From positions 2,235,137 to 2,278,951 of the forward strand of contig CP070727.1 in NCBI GenBank assembly GCA_020350885.1: a DNA stretch of 43,815 bases. Direction: 5' to 3'. The position numbers and the translations under genes were made by a program. Positions 8,935 through 18,508 of the stretch are shown piece by piece; position 1 is the stretch's first letter, and the number at the start of each line of letters is the position of its first letter. This stretch comes from a bacterium (GTDB lineage: Bacteria > Krumholzibacteriota > Krumholzibacteriia > Krumholzibacteriales > Krumholzibacteriaceae). Below the pieces are notes generated by a model, which saw only the letters and a program-made list of their open reading frames with translations, was not told the origin of the DNA and made no database searches.

Positions 8935-10848
8935 TCAACGCCGCTGCAGCTCGAGACCGAACACGGGGACGGGCTGATCCGACCTGCTGCCGATAATTAC
9001 GTCGAATGTTGCTTCCTCGTCGAGTGTCAACGTGGGTGTGTTATCGATGAACTCAGGGCGCGTGACCTTCTTGGTTTCCCGGTCGATGAATAGCACGTCC
9101 GTTTGGCCGCGGGGGAGGATGATCCCCCATCTTCCGGGGCCGATTGTGATCTGGTGGGCCCTGATCGCTTGTTTCGGTAAGAGTGCTACGACAAACCGTG
9201 CCAACCTTTCATGCCACACAGCCACGCCTCCACTCAAGAAGTAGGGCGGAACGTATATCTTCTCTGATGTCGTGATGATGCCGATCCGGGTGCTTTCACG
9301 ACGCACATATATCCGGGTAGTGAAGCCGAAGGGATCTTGTCCGGCGATGTTACAAAGCTCATAGTCCCTCCAAAAGGCATCTATACCGTCAATCTGTTCC
9401 TTGTACAGTGTTCTCGGCTCGCCACCGCCGGCAGTTCCGAAATGAATCAGATCGGGACGGCGCATCAATACATAGCTCGCATCGGCCCGGCCGTGACCGA
9501 TCCAATGCTGCCCGAACTCGGGTGATTCGGCCCGCGCGATCCTGTGATCACTTAGTCCCAGCATGTCGATGCACGACAGCTCAGACCAGTAGGGTATACC
9601 GCCCGCCGCGCAGATGGCGAGCACCGGTTGCACGTCATAAAACGCGGCACGCAGCGTCTGGCCGACTACCTGCGCGTTCCACACCCATAGATCTTTTTTC
9701 ACATACTGGTTGCTGTCATCCCGGAATTGTCCGATGACGAACCACGCGACGGCGACGATAGCCACAGGCAGCCAGCCTTTCCATCGAAGACGTCCCGCCT
9801 CGGAGAGCCATTCGAAGAGGAGAACAATAGCGACGGTCATCAAGGCGACAAACGGGATCATGTGGCGCCAGCCTTTGAAAATGTCACCACCTATAAAGGA
9901 CACGTAGGCCAGCCACGCGATCGTACTGGTGAGGAGAAGAAGCGCGATCCAGCGCCGGGAGGCATTGCGAATAATCATGAGGATCAGTCCGAGCACGGCG
10001 AGCGCCGATACGGGCATGAGCGACACAAATCCCCGGCGCACGTACGCAAAACCTGTGGCGAGATGTTTGATTGACGGGCTCACTTTGACGTAGTAGACGT
10101 TCGGCAGCCACTCGCCGTAATAGGACAATCGAAACACCTGCTGTGCGGAAATAAAAACTACCGGCCAGATCAAGAAGGAAACGGCGTTTCTAAAACCACT
10201 GCTGTTCTTGCGGCCTACGGCGGCGACCCATGCGGCCGCGACGGCGGCAAACAGTGGGCCGTCCAGTCGCGTCAAACAGAGCAAACCGAAAAACAATCCT
10301 GCGTTTGCAAAGTTAATTGATTTGCGATCCGGGGATTCATTTGCTTTGAGGAGCACGATGAGTCCCCAGATGAGCAGCGCGGCGACGAGCGGTGCTTCCA
10401 AACCAGCGAGTGTCCACGCGGCGATCGGCGCACAGGTTGCACATACGACCGTCCCTGCGGCAAGTGGTACGGTGGAATTCGTCCCGCCCGTCATGCGACG
10501 ATACAATAGTGCTGCGAACACGGCGATGCCGCACAGCGCGCCGAGCAATCGTGTCGCGTTAATGAGATCCATCCCGAACAACCCGAAGACCGCTGCACCC
10601 AGTATCCATAGCAGATTGGAATAACCTTCGACCGGTGGGCCGTCGGTCCACGTCAAACCACGACCGTCGAGGAGTCGTTGTGCGTAACGCATCGAGATCA
10701 GCGCATCGTCGGAGTAGAAGGGGTAGTACGTGAAAACATGGACACCCAAAACGATCACACCTACGGCGACAATGAGCAAATCGATTGCGCTCAATCGTCT
10801 CTGGCTCATGTCAGTGCGAATCTTGAATCTCTCGAAAAGAAACGACAT
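8935..10848 (-). CDS. GT-C membrane glycosyltransferase (arabinofuranosyltransferase AftB-like)
   Basis: 637 residues. About a dozen hydrophobic segments fill the first 370 residues, followed by a soluble C-terminal part of about 260 residues. Near the N-terminus YSDDALISMRYAQ and VEGYSNLLW resemble the signature of the GT-C group that includes mycobacterial AftB, where the Asp pair after the first helix is catalytic. A later segment (LSCIDMLGLSDHRIA) also recurs in these proteins. It should transfer a sugar from a polyprenyl carrier on the periplasmic side; donor and acceptor are not identifiable. AGGA lies about nine bases before the chosen ATG; a second in-frame ATG is 12 codons later. It lies inside the segment between the split tRNA halves. 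The family call is from motif recall. Confidence 0.75.
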   Translation of the reverse strand: MSFLFERFKIRTDMSQRRLSAIDLLIVAVGVIVLGVHVFTYYPFYSDDALISMRYAQRLLDGRGLTWTDGPPVEGYSNLLWILGAAVFGLFGMDLINATRLLGALCGIAVFAALLYRRMTGGTNSTVPLAAGTVVCATCAPIAAWTLAGLEAPLVAALLIWGLIVLLKANESPDRKSINFANAGLFFGLLCLTRLDGPLFAAVAAAWVAAVGRKNSSGFRNAVSFLIWPVVFISAQQVFRLSYYGEWLPNVYYVKVSPSIKHLATGFAYVRRGFVSLMPVSALAVLGLILMIIRNASRRWIALLLLTSTIAWLAYVSFIGGDIFKGWRHMIPFVALMTVAIVLLFEWLSEAGRLRWKGWLPVAIVAVAWFVIGQFRDDSNQYVKKDLWVWNAQVVGQTLRAAFYDVQPVLAICAAGGIPYWSELSCIDMLGLSDHRIARAESPEFGQHWIGHGRADASYVLMRRPDLIHFGTAGGGEPRTLYKEQIDGIDAFWRDYELCNIAGQDPFGFTTRIYVRRESTRIGIITTSEKIYVPPYFLSGGVAVWHERLARFVVALLPKQAIRAHQITIGPGRWGIILPRGQTDVLFIDRETKKVTRPEFIDNTPTLTLDEEATFDVIIGSRSDQPVPVFGLELQRR

Positions 10849-11048
10849 TGGATTTGTCCTCGTATACGGGGCGCCGGATGAACGCTTCGGAGAGTCTCTC
10901 TAGTAGTATGCAGCAGTGCTCCTTTGCGAACCGTGTAAGGCGGGGTTCCGTCAGGATTCGTAAGGTTAATTATAGCTCGAACGCTATGTAAGACAAGTGG
11001 TATTAGTAGCTCTGTGGGTTCGTTGGTGATTGGAACTGTTTTCTTTGT

Positions 11049-11084
11049 ATCCGGATGTTGCAGGTTCGAATTGTGCCGGCCGCA
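11049..11084 (+). pseudogene. decayed tRNA-Arg 3' half
   Basis: It begins with ATCCGG and continues through variable loop, T-arm (GCAGGTTCGAAT intact) and acceptor 3' strand to CGCA. Joined to 5766-5809 through the shared ATCCGG it rebuilds exactly 74 bases, 67 of them identical to the intact tRNA-Arg. The T-stem and acceptor have lost pairing, so it is not functional. Confidence 0.7.
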
Positions 11085-11121
11085 CTTTTCGCCATTCGAT
11101 CGAATGCCCCGTCCATGCCAT

Positions 11122-11155
11122 TTGATTTGAATTTTTAACAGAATATACTTATATT
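11122..11155 (+). promoter_or_regulatory. overlapping sigma70-type promoters of the lipoprotein gene
   Basis: TTGATT (11122-11127), N16, TATACT (11144-11149), and overlapping it TTGAAT (11127-11132), N17, TATATT (11150-11155). Either would start transcription about 40-50 bases upstream of the ATG. Confidence 0.55.
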
Positions 11156-11208
11156 TCTGACACGAGGTTAGAAGCGGTCATGTGAAAAAAATCTACGCCA
11201 AGGGGAAT

Positions 11209-12225
11209 ATGATGAAGTTTCCACTCTATTTCCTATCAGTTGCTATCTGGGCTCTGGCCCTGATCCTGTTTGGATGCGAGGACAGTAGCCAGGGACTCGG
11301 CGATACCTACCCCCCGCAAGTCATCGATCACGGACCGGCTGCAGGCGCCACCAACATACCGGTCGATGTGATTCCATGGGCACAATTCAGCGAGCGGATG
11401 ATCGAATCCACCGTGAATGATACGACATGCTATCTCGTGAAGGGGAGCCTGGTGGAACCGTGCGATATAACATATGAAGCATCGACAAAAAGAGTGGTAT
11501 TCAATCCTGTATCGAATCTCGATTACGAGACCGTCTATAAGGTTATCATCTCCGACCAGTGCAAGGATCTCGCAGGCAATGGGCTTGATCCCGAAAAGAT
11601 GTGGAGCTTCACAACGAGACTGTTCGACCGGGGTACGGTTAGAGGAACCGTAAAGGATTCCTATATCGATATCGGCATCCCCGGTGTCACGGTTAACCTG
11701 ACCCCGTACTCGACACAGACCGACGCCAACGGCGATTACGTGCTCTCCGATGTCAATCCCGGTCCGCAGAATATCAGTGCCACGCAAATGATCTATAGCT
11801 CCTCAATAAAGCCGGTCGATGTGCCGCAGGCCGATATCGTATGGGTTGATTTCGTGCTGACAACCATAGAACAGTGTGAGCCGAACGATACGAAGCAGGA
11901 CGCCTACGAGATCGACTTCGATAATTTTTACCCGTGCTATATCAGGCTCCCGGGGGATGAAGATCACTTCAAGTTCGATGCGGCCCGGGACGATTCGATC
12001 CATGTGGCCGTTTTCAACGTTCCGGATCTGAGCTCACCGGACATCATGCTGTTCATCTACGATCCGAACGATCTCCTTGTTGTGGAGCAGCACATGGAGG
12101 ATCCGGGACCCTATTCATTCGGTTTCAAGGTAAATGTTACGGGAACGTACCACATGTATTTTGACGGGTACGGATACAGCAACACAGATGCCTATTCTTT
12201 CAGGGTAAATAAAACTTCCCCATGA
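11209..12225 (+). CDS. lipoprotein with SbsA Ig-like, carboxypeptidase-regulatory-like and PPC-type domains
   Basis: 338 residues from the chosen start. The signal ends in a lipobox (LILFGC), so it should be lipid-anchored. Next is a Big_5/SbsA-type Ig domain (PQVIDHGPAAGATNIPVD... to MWSFTTR), then a regulatory-like beta-sandwich (VRGTVKDSYIDIGIPGVTVNL...TDANGDYVLSDV). Last is a PPC-type domain beginning EPNDTKQDAYEI and ending DAYSFRV. It is probably an envelope adhesion or scaffold protein; no enzyme domain is seen. AGGGG (11201-11205) sits properly before ATG 11209 or 11212. A GTG at 11182 would add nine lysine-rich residues (MKKIYAKGN) and remains possible. Confidence 0.8.
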   Translation: MMKFPLYFLSVAIWALALILFGCEDSSQGLGDTYPPQVIDHGPAAGATNIPVDVIPWAQFSERMIESTVNDTTCYLVKGSLVEPCDITYEASTKRVVFNPVSNLDYETVYKVIISDQCKDLAGNGLDPEKMWSFTTRLFDRGTVRGTVKDSYIDIGIPGVTVNLTPYSTQTDANGDYVLSDVNPGPQNISATQMIYSSSIKPVDVPQADIVWVDFVLTTIEQCEPNDTKQDAYEIDFDNFYPCYIRLPGDEDHFKFDAARDDSIHVAVFNVPDLSSPDIMLFIYDPNDLLVVEQHMEDPGPYSFGFKVNVTGTYHMYFDGYGYSNTDAYSFRVNKTSP

Positions 12226-12249
12226 ATTCAGGCATCACTCCGGCCACAC

Positions 12250-12723
12250 TCACTTCAATCCGTCGAGCACCTTCTTGATCTCCGTGACATCGGGCATCAC
12301 ACCTGGATCGTCGGAGATCCACTTGTAGCGGATCTTCCCTTCCTTGTCGATGATGAATGCAGCCCTTTTTGCGACCCCATTCAGGGGACCGAGCTGGTAG
12401 TGGAATGCGCCGTACGCCTGGCTGACCTCTTTGTTGAAGTCACTGAGCAGCGGGAACTGAAGGCCGAGCTCTTCCTTCCACTTGTTGAGCACAAAGGGGT
12501 TGTCGATACTCGAGGCGAGAACAAGTGCATCCAGACCCTGGAACTCAGTGAAGCCGTCACGGATCGAGCAGAGCTCGTCGTGACAGGCCGGGCTGAAGGC
12601 GAGGGGAAAGAAGAGAAGGACAATGTTCTTCTCGCCGATGTGATCCGAGAGCTTCCAAGTCTCTTGCATTGTGATGGGCATTTCGAAATTCGGCGCCAAG
12701 TCTCCTATTTCTAATCCGGACAT
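12250..12723 (-). CDS. peroxiredoxin, AhpE-like AhpC/TSA family
   Basis: 157 residues, normal length for a thioredoxin-fold peroxiredoxin. The peroxidatic site is PLAFSPACHDELC, with the catalytic Cys near residue 47 and the usual Thr of PxxxTxxC replaced by Ser. The block resembles the AhpE group (FPLAFT..C...LC). A second Cys five residues on (ELC) matches the group but is probably not a classical resolving Cys. It should reduce hydroperoxides in the cytoplasm using a thiol donor. AAGGAGG precedes the ATG. It is convergent with the lipoprotein gene and not in an operon. Confidence 0.9.
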   Translation of the reverse strand: MSGLEIGDLAPNFEMPITMQETWKLSDHIGEKNIVLLFFPLAFSPACHDELCSIRDGFTEFQGLDALVLASSIDNPFVLNKWKEELGLQFPLLSDFNKEVSQAYGAFHYQLGPLNGVAKRAAFIIDKEGKIRYKWISDDPGVMPDVTEIKKVLDGLK

Positions 12724-12870
12724 CTATTCCTCCTTTTTTCAATAACGCTTGTTGCTGTTGATTTGCTAAGAATCATTCTTGATAATGCACCATAGGAAGC
12801 GGGCGGGTCAAACCAAAATTGATGTTGTGGACTGGATACCGGTAGATCCGTGATGCCTCAGTGACGACGC

Positions 12871-12910
12871 GGTCAATTTTCCTTGACCGGCTGCTGGATC
12901 CTGATACAAT
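12871..12910 (+). promoter_or_regulatory. ssb promoter with inverted repeat over the -35 box
   Basis: TTGACC (12883-12888), 16 bases, TACAAT (12905-12910). The -35 box is itself the right arm of a perfect inverted repeat GGTCAA-N6-TTGACC (12871-12888). A protein bound there would cover the -35 box. Confidence 0.55.
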
Positions 12911-12988
12911 CGATCATGAACCTGCTGGGGTGGCGGATGTGGTGATGGGGGAGAGGTTCACTATTTTTATAATGCAGGAGGTGTGGTG

Positions 12989-13420
12989 ATGAGTGGTGTC
13001 AACAAGGTGATACTCATCGGTAATCTCGGCTCCGATCCAGAGCTTCGACATACACCGAATGGAACCCCGGTGGCGAACTTCCGCATCGCAACGAACGAGG
13101 TCTTTACCAACCGTGAGGGTGAGCGGGATCAACGGACCGAATGGCACCGGATCGTGGCCTTCGGCCGGCTGGCCGAGATCTGCGGACAGTACCTGAAGAA
13201 GGGCAAGCAGGTCTACATCGAGGGCCGGCTCAGGACCAGGGAGTGGGAGGACCAGTCCGGCAACCGGCGGTTCACCACTGAGATCAACGCCACGCAGATG
13301 GTGATGCTCGGGCGTGCGGGGGACGCCGGCTTCGTTCCCGGGGAGGAGCCCCAGGAAAGTCCGCCGGAGGAGTCGCAGGCCGCAGTCGGCTCAGACGATG
13401 ACGACGACCTCCCGTTCTAG
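12989..13420 (+). CDS. ssb: single-stranded DNA-binding protein
   Basis: 143 residues. The OB-fold (about 1-108) begins [20 protein letters not shown] and has the usual [21 protein letters not shown] and [12 protein letters not shown] blocks. A short Pro/Glu/Ser-rich linker leads to the acidic tip DDDDDLPF that recruits replication and repair proteins. The ATG at 12989 is chosen because AGGAGG (12976-12981) is seven bases upstream; two in-frame GTGs just before it are too close to the site. It has its own promoter and a strong terminator nearby. Confidence 0.97.
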   Translation: MSGVNKVILIGNLGSDPELRHTPNGTPVANFRIATNEVFTNREGERDQRTEWHRIVAFGRLAEICGQYLKKGKQVYIEGRLRTREWEDQSGNRRFTTEINATQMVMLGRAGDAGFVPGEEPQESPPEESQAAVGSDDDDDLPF

Positions 13421-13777
13421 TTCCGGCAACGGATATCACGGGACTCCTGCGATTCTCGTGATACCGGGCGAAACAATCGCAGGATAAATTAAACGGCATA
13501 TCCCCTGCAGGTAATAATGAGGCCGATCCGGGAAACCGGACCGGCCTCGATTTTTTCCGGGCTGGGGTTGGTTTCCGGGACTGGAGTTGATCTTTGAGCG
13601 AAAATAGCCGCGTACCGATATAGATACGCACCACCGTTGTATCGCTTACACCAGGCGATCCACAGGCGAATACCGTCTCCTGCTTCCTTTATTTCGGATA
13701 AGCTCATCAAAGACAAGCACTCCGGTACGATTCCTGCTGAGTCAGAATGTGTCCGGACACGCAGGGTAGGGAGTAGT
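13421..13777. other. intergenic region between ssb and the PhzF-like gene
   Basis: 357 bases. It holds the terminator at 13519-13556. A frame open from 13637 joins the PhzF-like gene, but the protein family starts at 13778, so the upstream part is taken as leader. No RNA gene is seen. Confidence 0.5.
13519..13556 (+). terminator. rho-independent terminator downstream of ssb
   Basis: Stem GAGGCCG (13519-13525) with CGGCCTC (13542-13548), extended inside by CCGG/CCGG, followed by a run of T (13551-13556). Confidence 0.85.
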
Positions 13778-14794
13778 ATGCGCCGGGTCGAAGTCAAGAA
13801 AGTAGATGTATTTACGATAAAACCATTCTGCGGTAATCCGGCTGGGGTTGTAACGCAAGCGGATGGCCTCAGCCTCGATGACATGCGCCACGTCGCCGGG
13901 GAGATGAGCCTCTCCGAATGTGCATTCATAAGCTCCGCGAAGTCTTCTAAATGCGATTATAGAGTACGTTTCTTCACACAGAGCACGGAGCTGGATCTCA
14001 GCGGTCACGTGCTGATAGCTTCCTGCTTCTCCATGATGGAGGAAGGACGAATACCGGTCTCCCATGGTTTTAATACATACAAGGTCGAGACAAACGTGGG
14101 CGTTGTACCGGTTGTTGCCAACATCACCCCAATCGAAGGGACCGAGGATGCGGCTGCTGGCGATGCTACCGGTGTTGAATTCCGGTCCGGTGGTCGGGTG
14201 ATCGGAAACCTTGAGAGCATTATGATGCACCAGGTGCAAAGCAATTACCGGCCTGCCGACATCTCCGTCGACGAGCTCGCCGATATCCTCGGGATCGATC
14301 GGAGCGAGATAACTCATACGGGGCTTCCCATCGAGATCGCCCCCCACGGGCTCGTGCAGCTGGTGGTTCCGGTCAGGAGCAGTGAAACGCTTCTCGGCAT
14401 GCACCCCGATCTCATCCGTCTGAACCTCCTCAACCGTAAACACGGCATCGATATCAGCGATATCTTCACGACGGACACGGTGAGCCAGGACTGCACCGTC
14501 TATTCGAGACACTTCGCCCCATCCATCGGGCTGTGGGAGGACCCGGGGTCTGGCAGCGGTGCGGCATGCCTCTGTGCCTACCTTGTCAAACACGGTCTGC
14601 TCAATCCGGGCACCATGATCGTCGAGCAGGGAAATAATCCCGCATGTCTCGTGCGTATACATGTCGAGGTCGGAAGGGCGGATGGGGAGAAAATACCGGT
14701 GAGTGTCGGAGGGCTTGCCGTCACCTCGATCATACAGACGGTGGAGGTCGAAGGCGCCCCCGACGGCGGTGCCGCCCGGACTTCTTCACCGTGA
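13778..14794 (+). CDS. PhzF-family isomerase/epimerase-like protein
   Basis: 338 residues, slightly longer than typical PhzF proteins (about 260-300). The N-terminus VDVFTIKPFCGNPAGVV is the family signature (VDVFT...GNPAAVV). The catalytic Glu lies in MSLSECAFI. GH of LDLSGHVLIAS corresponds to the CGH motif with Cys changed to Ser, and EDPGSGSGAACLCAYL matches the DPVTGSA region of the second lobe. The fold is that of diaminopimelate epimerase; reactions are isomerisations of small metabolites, and the substrate here is unknown. No phenazine genes are nearby. GGGAG precedes the ATG. A 47-codon upstream extension is possible but has no family similarity. Confidence 0.85.
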   Translation: MRRVEVKKVDVFTIKPFCGNPAGVVTQADGLSLDDMRHVAGEMSLSECAFISSAKSSKCDYRVRFFTQSTELDLSGHVLIASCFSMMEEGRIPVSHGFNTYKVETNVGVVPVVANITPIEGTEDAAAGDATGVEFRSGGRVIGNLESIMMHQVQSNYRPADISVDELADILGIDRSEITHTGLPIEIAPHGLVQLVVPVRSSETLLGMHPDLIRLNLLNRKHGIDISDIFTTDTVSQDCTVYSRHFAPSIGLWEDPGSGSGAACLCAYLVKHGLLNPGTMIVEQGNNPACLVRIHVEVGRADGEKIPVSVGGLAVTSIIQTVEVEGAPDGGAARTSSP

Positions 14795-15244
14795 CTCAGG
14801 TCTGCCAAAACGGTCCCTTTTTTGACACCGGTACCTTCTCTTCTGTTCGAATCTCAATCCTTGTGTTTTCAAGGGATTGTATTATTATACTTAGGAGACA
14901 CACATATTTAGGATCAAGTTGACGTACGAATCCTGATAAGAACGATAAACGAAACCTGCCTCTTTACGCTTCTCTATTAGGGAACTGAAGCAACTTTCCT
15001 TCCTAAAAAGCGTATTCTAGTGTCTCAAGCCTAGCTATTAGAGATCGATAGTAGGTTAAGATTAAAATTTATGTATGCAATGTATTTTGTGGCGTGGTAC
15101 AAGATATGGTATGGTAAGCTTTCGAATCATGCGGGCGCGTAGGCCGCGCAATCCATGACAACCGGTTGTGGAGTGACCGCCGCTTGCCGGGTGAGATGGT
15201 TATACCTTCGGCATCGACGAGGGCAATGGAGATGAGGAGATGAG
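14795..15244. other. AT-rich intergenic region upstream of the radical SAM gene
   Basis: 450 bases with no gene. A weak promoter candidate TTGTGG (15087-15092), N17, TATGGT (15110-15115) would give a leader of about 120 bases. No riboswitch fold was recognised, although a B12-binding enzyme follows. Confidence 0.4.
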
Positions 15245-16666
15245 ATGAAGATTCTTCTGGTAAATCCCCCTGTCGGCTTTTCGTATTACAACATAGGCAT
15301 ACGAAGGCCCCCTCTGGGCCTGGCATACCTTGCCGCCCTGCTGCGCGACAGACACGACGTCACGATCAGCGATTTCAGTGTTGCCAAACTGGGGAAGATA
15401 CCGTGGAAAAAGTTCCCGTACAGCAACTACGATGTTGTCGGCATCTCGGTCGATACGGCGCGCTACCCCGTATCCCTCAGGATTGCCCGGCTTGCGAAGG
15501 AACAGGGGGCCACCGTCGTCATGGGGGGGCCGCATGTAAGCTTCATGGACCAGGAGGCCCTCGAGAGCGGAGTCGTCGACTACGTAGTCCGTAACGAGGG
15601 AGAGTATTCCTTCTCAGCCCTTGTTGATTTTCTTGCCGGTGAAGCGCTTCTCGAGAATGCAAAAGGGATTTCCTATCTCTCAAACGGCACGCTCACGAGA
15701 GCAGCCGATATGCCATTCATCGAGGATCTCGATTCTCTGCCGTTCCCTGCCCGGGAGCTGTTGCCCCTCGGACGATACAATGAAACGATGAACGGCCGCC
15801 TCATGACGACGCTGGTCACCTCCCGCGGGTGTCCATTCAACTGTAAGTTCTGCGCGTCATCCGAGTTCTTCGGTGTCCACTGGCGGGCGAGGTCGGTGGA
15901 CAGTATTCTCGAAGAGGTGGATTCGCTCTACGAGCAATACGGTTACCGCGCACTCTGCTTCACCGAGGACAACTTCACACTGAACTCCGAGCGGGCGATC
16001 GAGCTGTCCGAGAGGCTCCTATCGAGAGGACGGGATCTGATATGGGAGGCGTGGTCCCGCGTGGACACCATCGTGAAGAATCCCAAGATGGTCAGGACAA
16101 TGGCGCGCTCCGGATTCAAATGGACGTTTCTCGGATTCGAGAGCGGCAGCCAGGAGGTATTGGACGGCTATGGTAAGAAGGCTCTCGCACAGGATGCTCT
16201 GAGGGCTATGGAGATCCTCGACGCAAACGACGTGCGTGTGACGGGAGCCTTTATCCTGGGGGCCACGAATGAAACCGGCCGTACAATCAAGGAAACAATC
16301 AACTTCGCCAAGGCACTCAATCCCAGCAAGGTTCAATTCTCGATACTCACCCCCTATCCCGGCACGGAGCTCTACGAGCGGACGAAGGACCGTCTCCTGA
16401 CAAACGACTGGGGCAAGTTCACCGCACTGGATCCGGTCATACGGCTCGATCACATCTCGCCCTGGAGGCTGGGCGGCTATCTTCTTGCGGCCTACGCTTC
16501 CTTTTATCTTCGTCCAAAGAAGGCCGTCGAGAATATACGATACATCGTGAAAACGTTTCCCGGAATCATCAAGTTTATGACACCCAAGCTCTATCAGGAG
16601 GGGCGAAAGTATTTCCGTTATGTTCCGTTGTTTGCAAAGAAGCTCATTGCCGGAAAATATTTTTAA
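15245..16666 (+). CDS. cobalamin-binding radical SAM protein (BchE/Elp3-like)
   Basis: 473 residues. The N-terminal B12-binding Rossmann domain (about 1-150) starts MKILLVNPPVG and contains VVMGGPHVSF and YVVRNEGEYSF, but has no clear DxHxxG histidine, so cobalamin may bind base-off without it. The radical SAM domain carries the cluster motif CPFNCKFC within TSRGCPFNCKFCAS, followed by CFTEDNFTLN and FLGFESGSQEVLDGYGK. The C-terminal part (about 390-473) is basic and helical. This class does methylations, rearrangements or ring closures on lipids, chlorins or antibiotics; the substrate is unknown. GAGGAG precedes the ATG. Confidence 0.9.
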   Translation: MKILLVNPPVGFSYYNIGIRRPPLGLAYLAALLRDRHDVTISDFSVAKLGKIPWKKFPYSNYDVVGISVDTARYPVSLRIARLAKEQGATVVMGGPHVSFMDQEALESGVVDYVVRNEGEYSFSALVDFLAGEALLENAKGISYLSNGTLTRAADMPFIEDLDSLPFPARELLPLGRYNETMNGRLMTTLVTSRGCPFNCKFCASSEFFGVHWRARSVDSILEEVDSLYEQYGYRALCFTEDNFTLNSERAIELSERLLSRGRDLIWEAWSRVDTIVKNPKMVRTMARSGFKWTFLGFESGSQEVLDGYGKKALAQDALRAMEILDANDVRVTGAFILGATNETGRTIKETINFAKALNPSKVQFSILTPYPGTELYERTKDRLLTNDWGKFTALDPVIRLDHISPWRLGGYLLAAYASFYLRPKKAVENIRYIVKTFPGIIKFMTPKLYQEGRKYFRYVPLFAKKLIAGKYF

Positions 16667-16685
16667 CATCCCATCTCGCTTATCA

Positions 16686-16730
16686 TTGCATACGATCCCT
16701 CCATCATAATACAATCGAGAAACCGTATGC
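16686..16730 (+). promoter_or_regulatory. glnS promoter flanked by an inverted repeat
   Basis: TTGCAT (16686-16691), 18 bases, TACAAT (16710-16715). An inverted repeat GCATACG (16688-16694)/CGTATGC (16724-16730) straddles the -10 box and could be an operator or form a leader hairpin. Confidence 0.45.
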
Positions 16731-16767
16731 GTGACGTTGTATTTCATGTATGTAAAAGGATCGGAAT

Positions 16768-18504
16768 GTGAGTAACGGCAAGAACAGTAGCGGGAAGGCC
16801 GGTGGCGGCGCGGGGAAGGCCGCATCCGCCGGACGCGACTTCATCAGGGCCATCATCGACGAGCACAACAGGACCGGCCGCTACGACGGGCGGGTGCACA
16901 CTCGGTTTCCGCCGGAACCGAACGGCTACCTGCACATCGGACATGCCAAGTCGATATGCCTGAATTTCGGGATCGCTGCCGAGTACGGCGGCCTCTGTAA
17001 CCTGCGATTCGATGACACCAATCCGAGCAAGGAGGAGGTGGAGTATGTCGAATCGATCAAGGAGGATGTGCGATGGCTCGGATTCGACTGGGAGGACAGG
17101 GAATACTACGCCTCGGATTACTTCGAGCAGCTCTACGGCTATGCCGTCGAGCTGGTAAAGATGGGGAAAGCGTACGTTTGCGATCTGAGCTCCGATGAAG
17201 TCAGGGAGCAGCGGGGAACCCTGACGGAGCCGGGTCGGGAAAGCCCCTACCGGAACCGCTCCATCGAGGAGAACCTCGATCTCTTCGAGCGCATGCGGGC
17301 GGGCGAGTTCCGGACAGGCGCACGCACACTCAGGGCGAAGATCGACATGACCTCGCCGAACATCAACATGCGGGATCCCGTCACCTGCCGCATCATGCAT
17401 TCGTCACATCACCGTACCGGTGACCAGTGGTGCATCTACCCTATGTACGATTTCGCTCACTGCTGCTCTGACTCGATCGAGAGGATCACTCATTCAATCT
17501 GCACGCTCGAGTTCGAGGATCATCGCCCCCTCTACGACTGGTATCTCGAGGAGCTGGGAATATTTCACTCGCAGCAGATCGAATTTGCCCGGCTCAATCT
17601 TACCTATACGGTGCTCAGCAAACGGAAACTCCTGCTGCTCGTCGAGGGTGGCTACGTGAGCGGGTGGGACGATCCGCTGATGCCGACCATCTCCGGCCTG
17701 CGGCGGCGCGGGTATACGCCGGAGTCGATACGCGATTTCTGCAACCGCATCGGCGTCGCCAAGAACGACACGAGGGTCTCGATCGACCTGCTGGCCCACT
17801 GTCTCAGAGAGGATCTCAACAAGCAGGCGCCGCGTGTCATGGCGGTGCTGCGGCCGCTTAAGGTCGTGATCGATAACTATCCGGATGATGCGATCGAGGA
17901 TATGGAGGCGGTGAACAATCCCGAGGATCCATCGATGGGAACACGAATGCTTCCCTTCTCGCGGGAGATCTATATCGAGCGGGACGATTTCCGTGAGGAT
18001 CCTCCGAAGAAGTTCTTCCGTCTGGCGCCGGGACGCGAGGTTCGCCTCAAGCACGCCTATTTTATTACGTGCATTGATGTGGTGAAGGACACAAAAACAG
18101 GCGAGGTGACCGAGCTACGCTGCACGTACGATCACGAGACGCGGAGCGGGGACGCCCCTGACGGGCGCAAGGTGAAGGGTACATTACACTGGGTTTCGGC
18201 GAAGCATTCGATCACCGCCACGGTACGCCTCTACGATCATCTCTTCGCGAAGGAGAACCCGGACGATGTGGGTAAGGGGGAGGATTTCAAGGACTTCCTC
18301 AATCCAAATGCACTCGAGGAATTGAAAGGCTGCCGTCTCGAACCGGGACTCGCCCGGGCAGGGTCGGTGGACCGCTTCCAGTTCCTCAGGCACGGCTACT
18401 TCTGCGTGGATAGCAGGGATTCTACTGAGGGTGCGCCCGTCTTCAACCGGATCGTTCCGCTCCGGGACAGCTGGGCGAAGATCGAGAAGAAACAGAGAAG
18501 CTGA
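16768..18504 (+). CDS. glnS: glutaminyl-tRNA synthetase
   Basis: 578 residues, normal for bacterial GlnRS. It charges tRNA-Gln directly. The class I HIGH motif is in [15 protein letters not shown], whose PEPNG is typical of GlnRS; the KMSKS equivalent is VLSKRKL. The anticodon-binding beta-barrels fill the C-terminal third (from about 345, [10 protein letters not shown]...). A Gly/Ser/Lys-rich N-terminal tail of about 25 residues is extra. It starts with GTG at 16768, with AAGGA seven bases upstream. It is convergent with the polyprenyl synthase gene, leaving four bases between the stops. Confidence 0.96.
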   Translation: MSNGKNSSGKAGGGAGKAASAGRDFIRAIIDEHNRTGRYDGRVHTRFPPEPNGYLHIGHAKSICLNFGIAAEYGGLCNLRFDDTNPSKEEVEYVESIKEDVRWLGFDWEDREYYASDYFEQLYGYAVELVKMGKAYVCDLSSDEVREQRGTLTEPGRESPYRNRSIEENLDLFERMRAGEFRTGARTLRAKIDMTSPNINMRDPVTCRIMHSSHHRTGDQWCIYPMYDFAHCCSDSIERITHSICTLEFEDHRPLYDWYLEELGIFHSQQIEFARLNLTYTVLSKRKLLLLVEGGYVSGWDDPLMPTISGLRRRGYTPESIRDFCNRIGVAKNDTRVSIDLLAHCLREDLNKQAPRVMAVLRPLKVVIDNYPDDAIEDMEAVNNPEDPSMGTRMLPFSREIYIERDDFREDPPKKFFRLAPGREVRLKHAYFITCIDVVKDTKTGEVTELRCTYDHETRSGDAPDGRKVKGTLHWVSAKHSITATVRLYDHLFAKENPDDVGKGEDFKDFLNPNALEELKGCRLEPGLARAGSVDRFQFLRHGYFCVDSRDSTEGAPVFNRIVPLRDSWAKIEKKQRS

Positions 18505-18508
18505 TCGT

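Larger units (their letters stand above)
10849..11208. other. intergenic segment with decayed tRNA-Arg 3' half
   Basis: About 360 bases with no protein gene. It holds the tRNA 3' relic (11049-11084) and the promoter pair of the following lipoprotein gene (11122-11155). The 10970-11040 stretch contains GTAGCTC (11006-11012), which may be a remnant of a D-arm. Confidence 0.5.

Noticed and set aside
12913..12960. Nine-codon leader ORF and G-rich stretch upstream of ssb
   Set aside because: The ORF has no ribosome site and no repeated codon typical of attenuation; the G runs are mostly pairs, too weak to call a quadruplex.
13742..14662. 306-residue minus-strand frame
   Set aside because: Antisense shadow of the PhzF-family gene, which has the family motifs.
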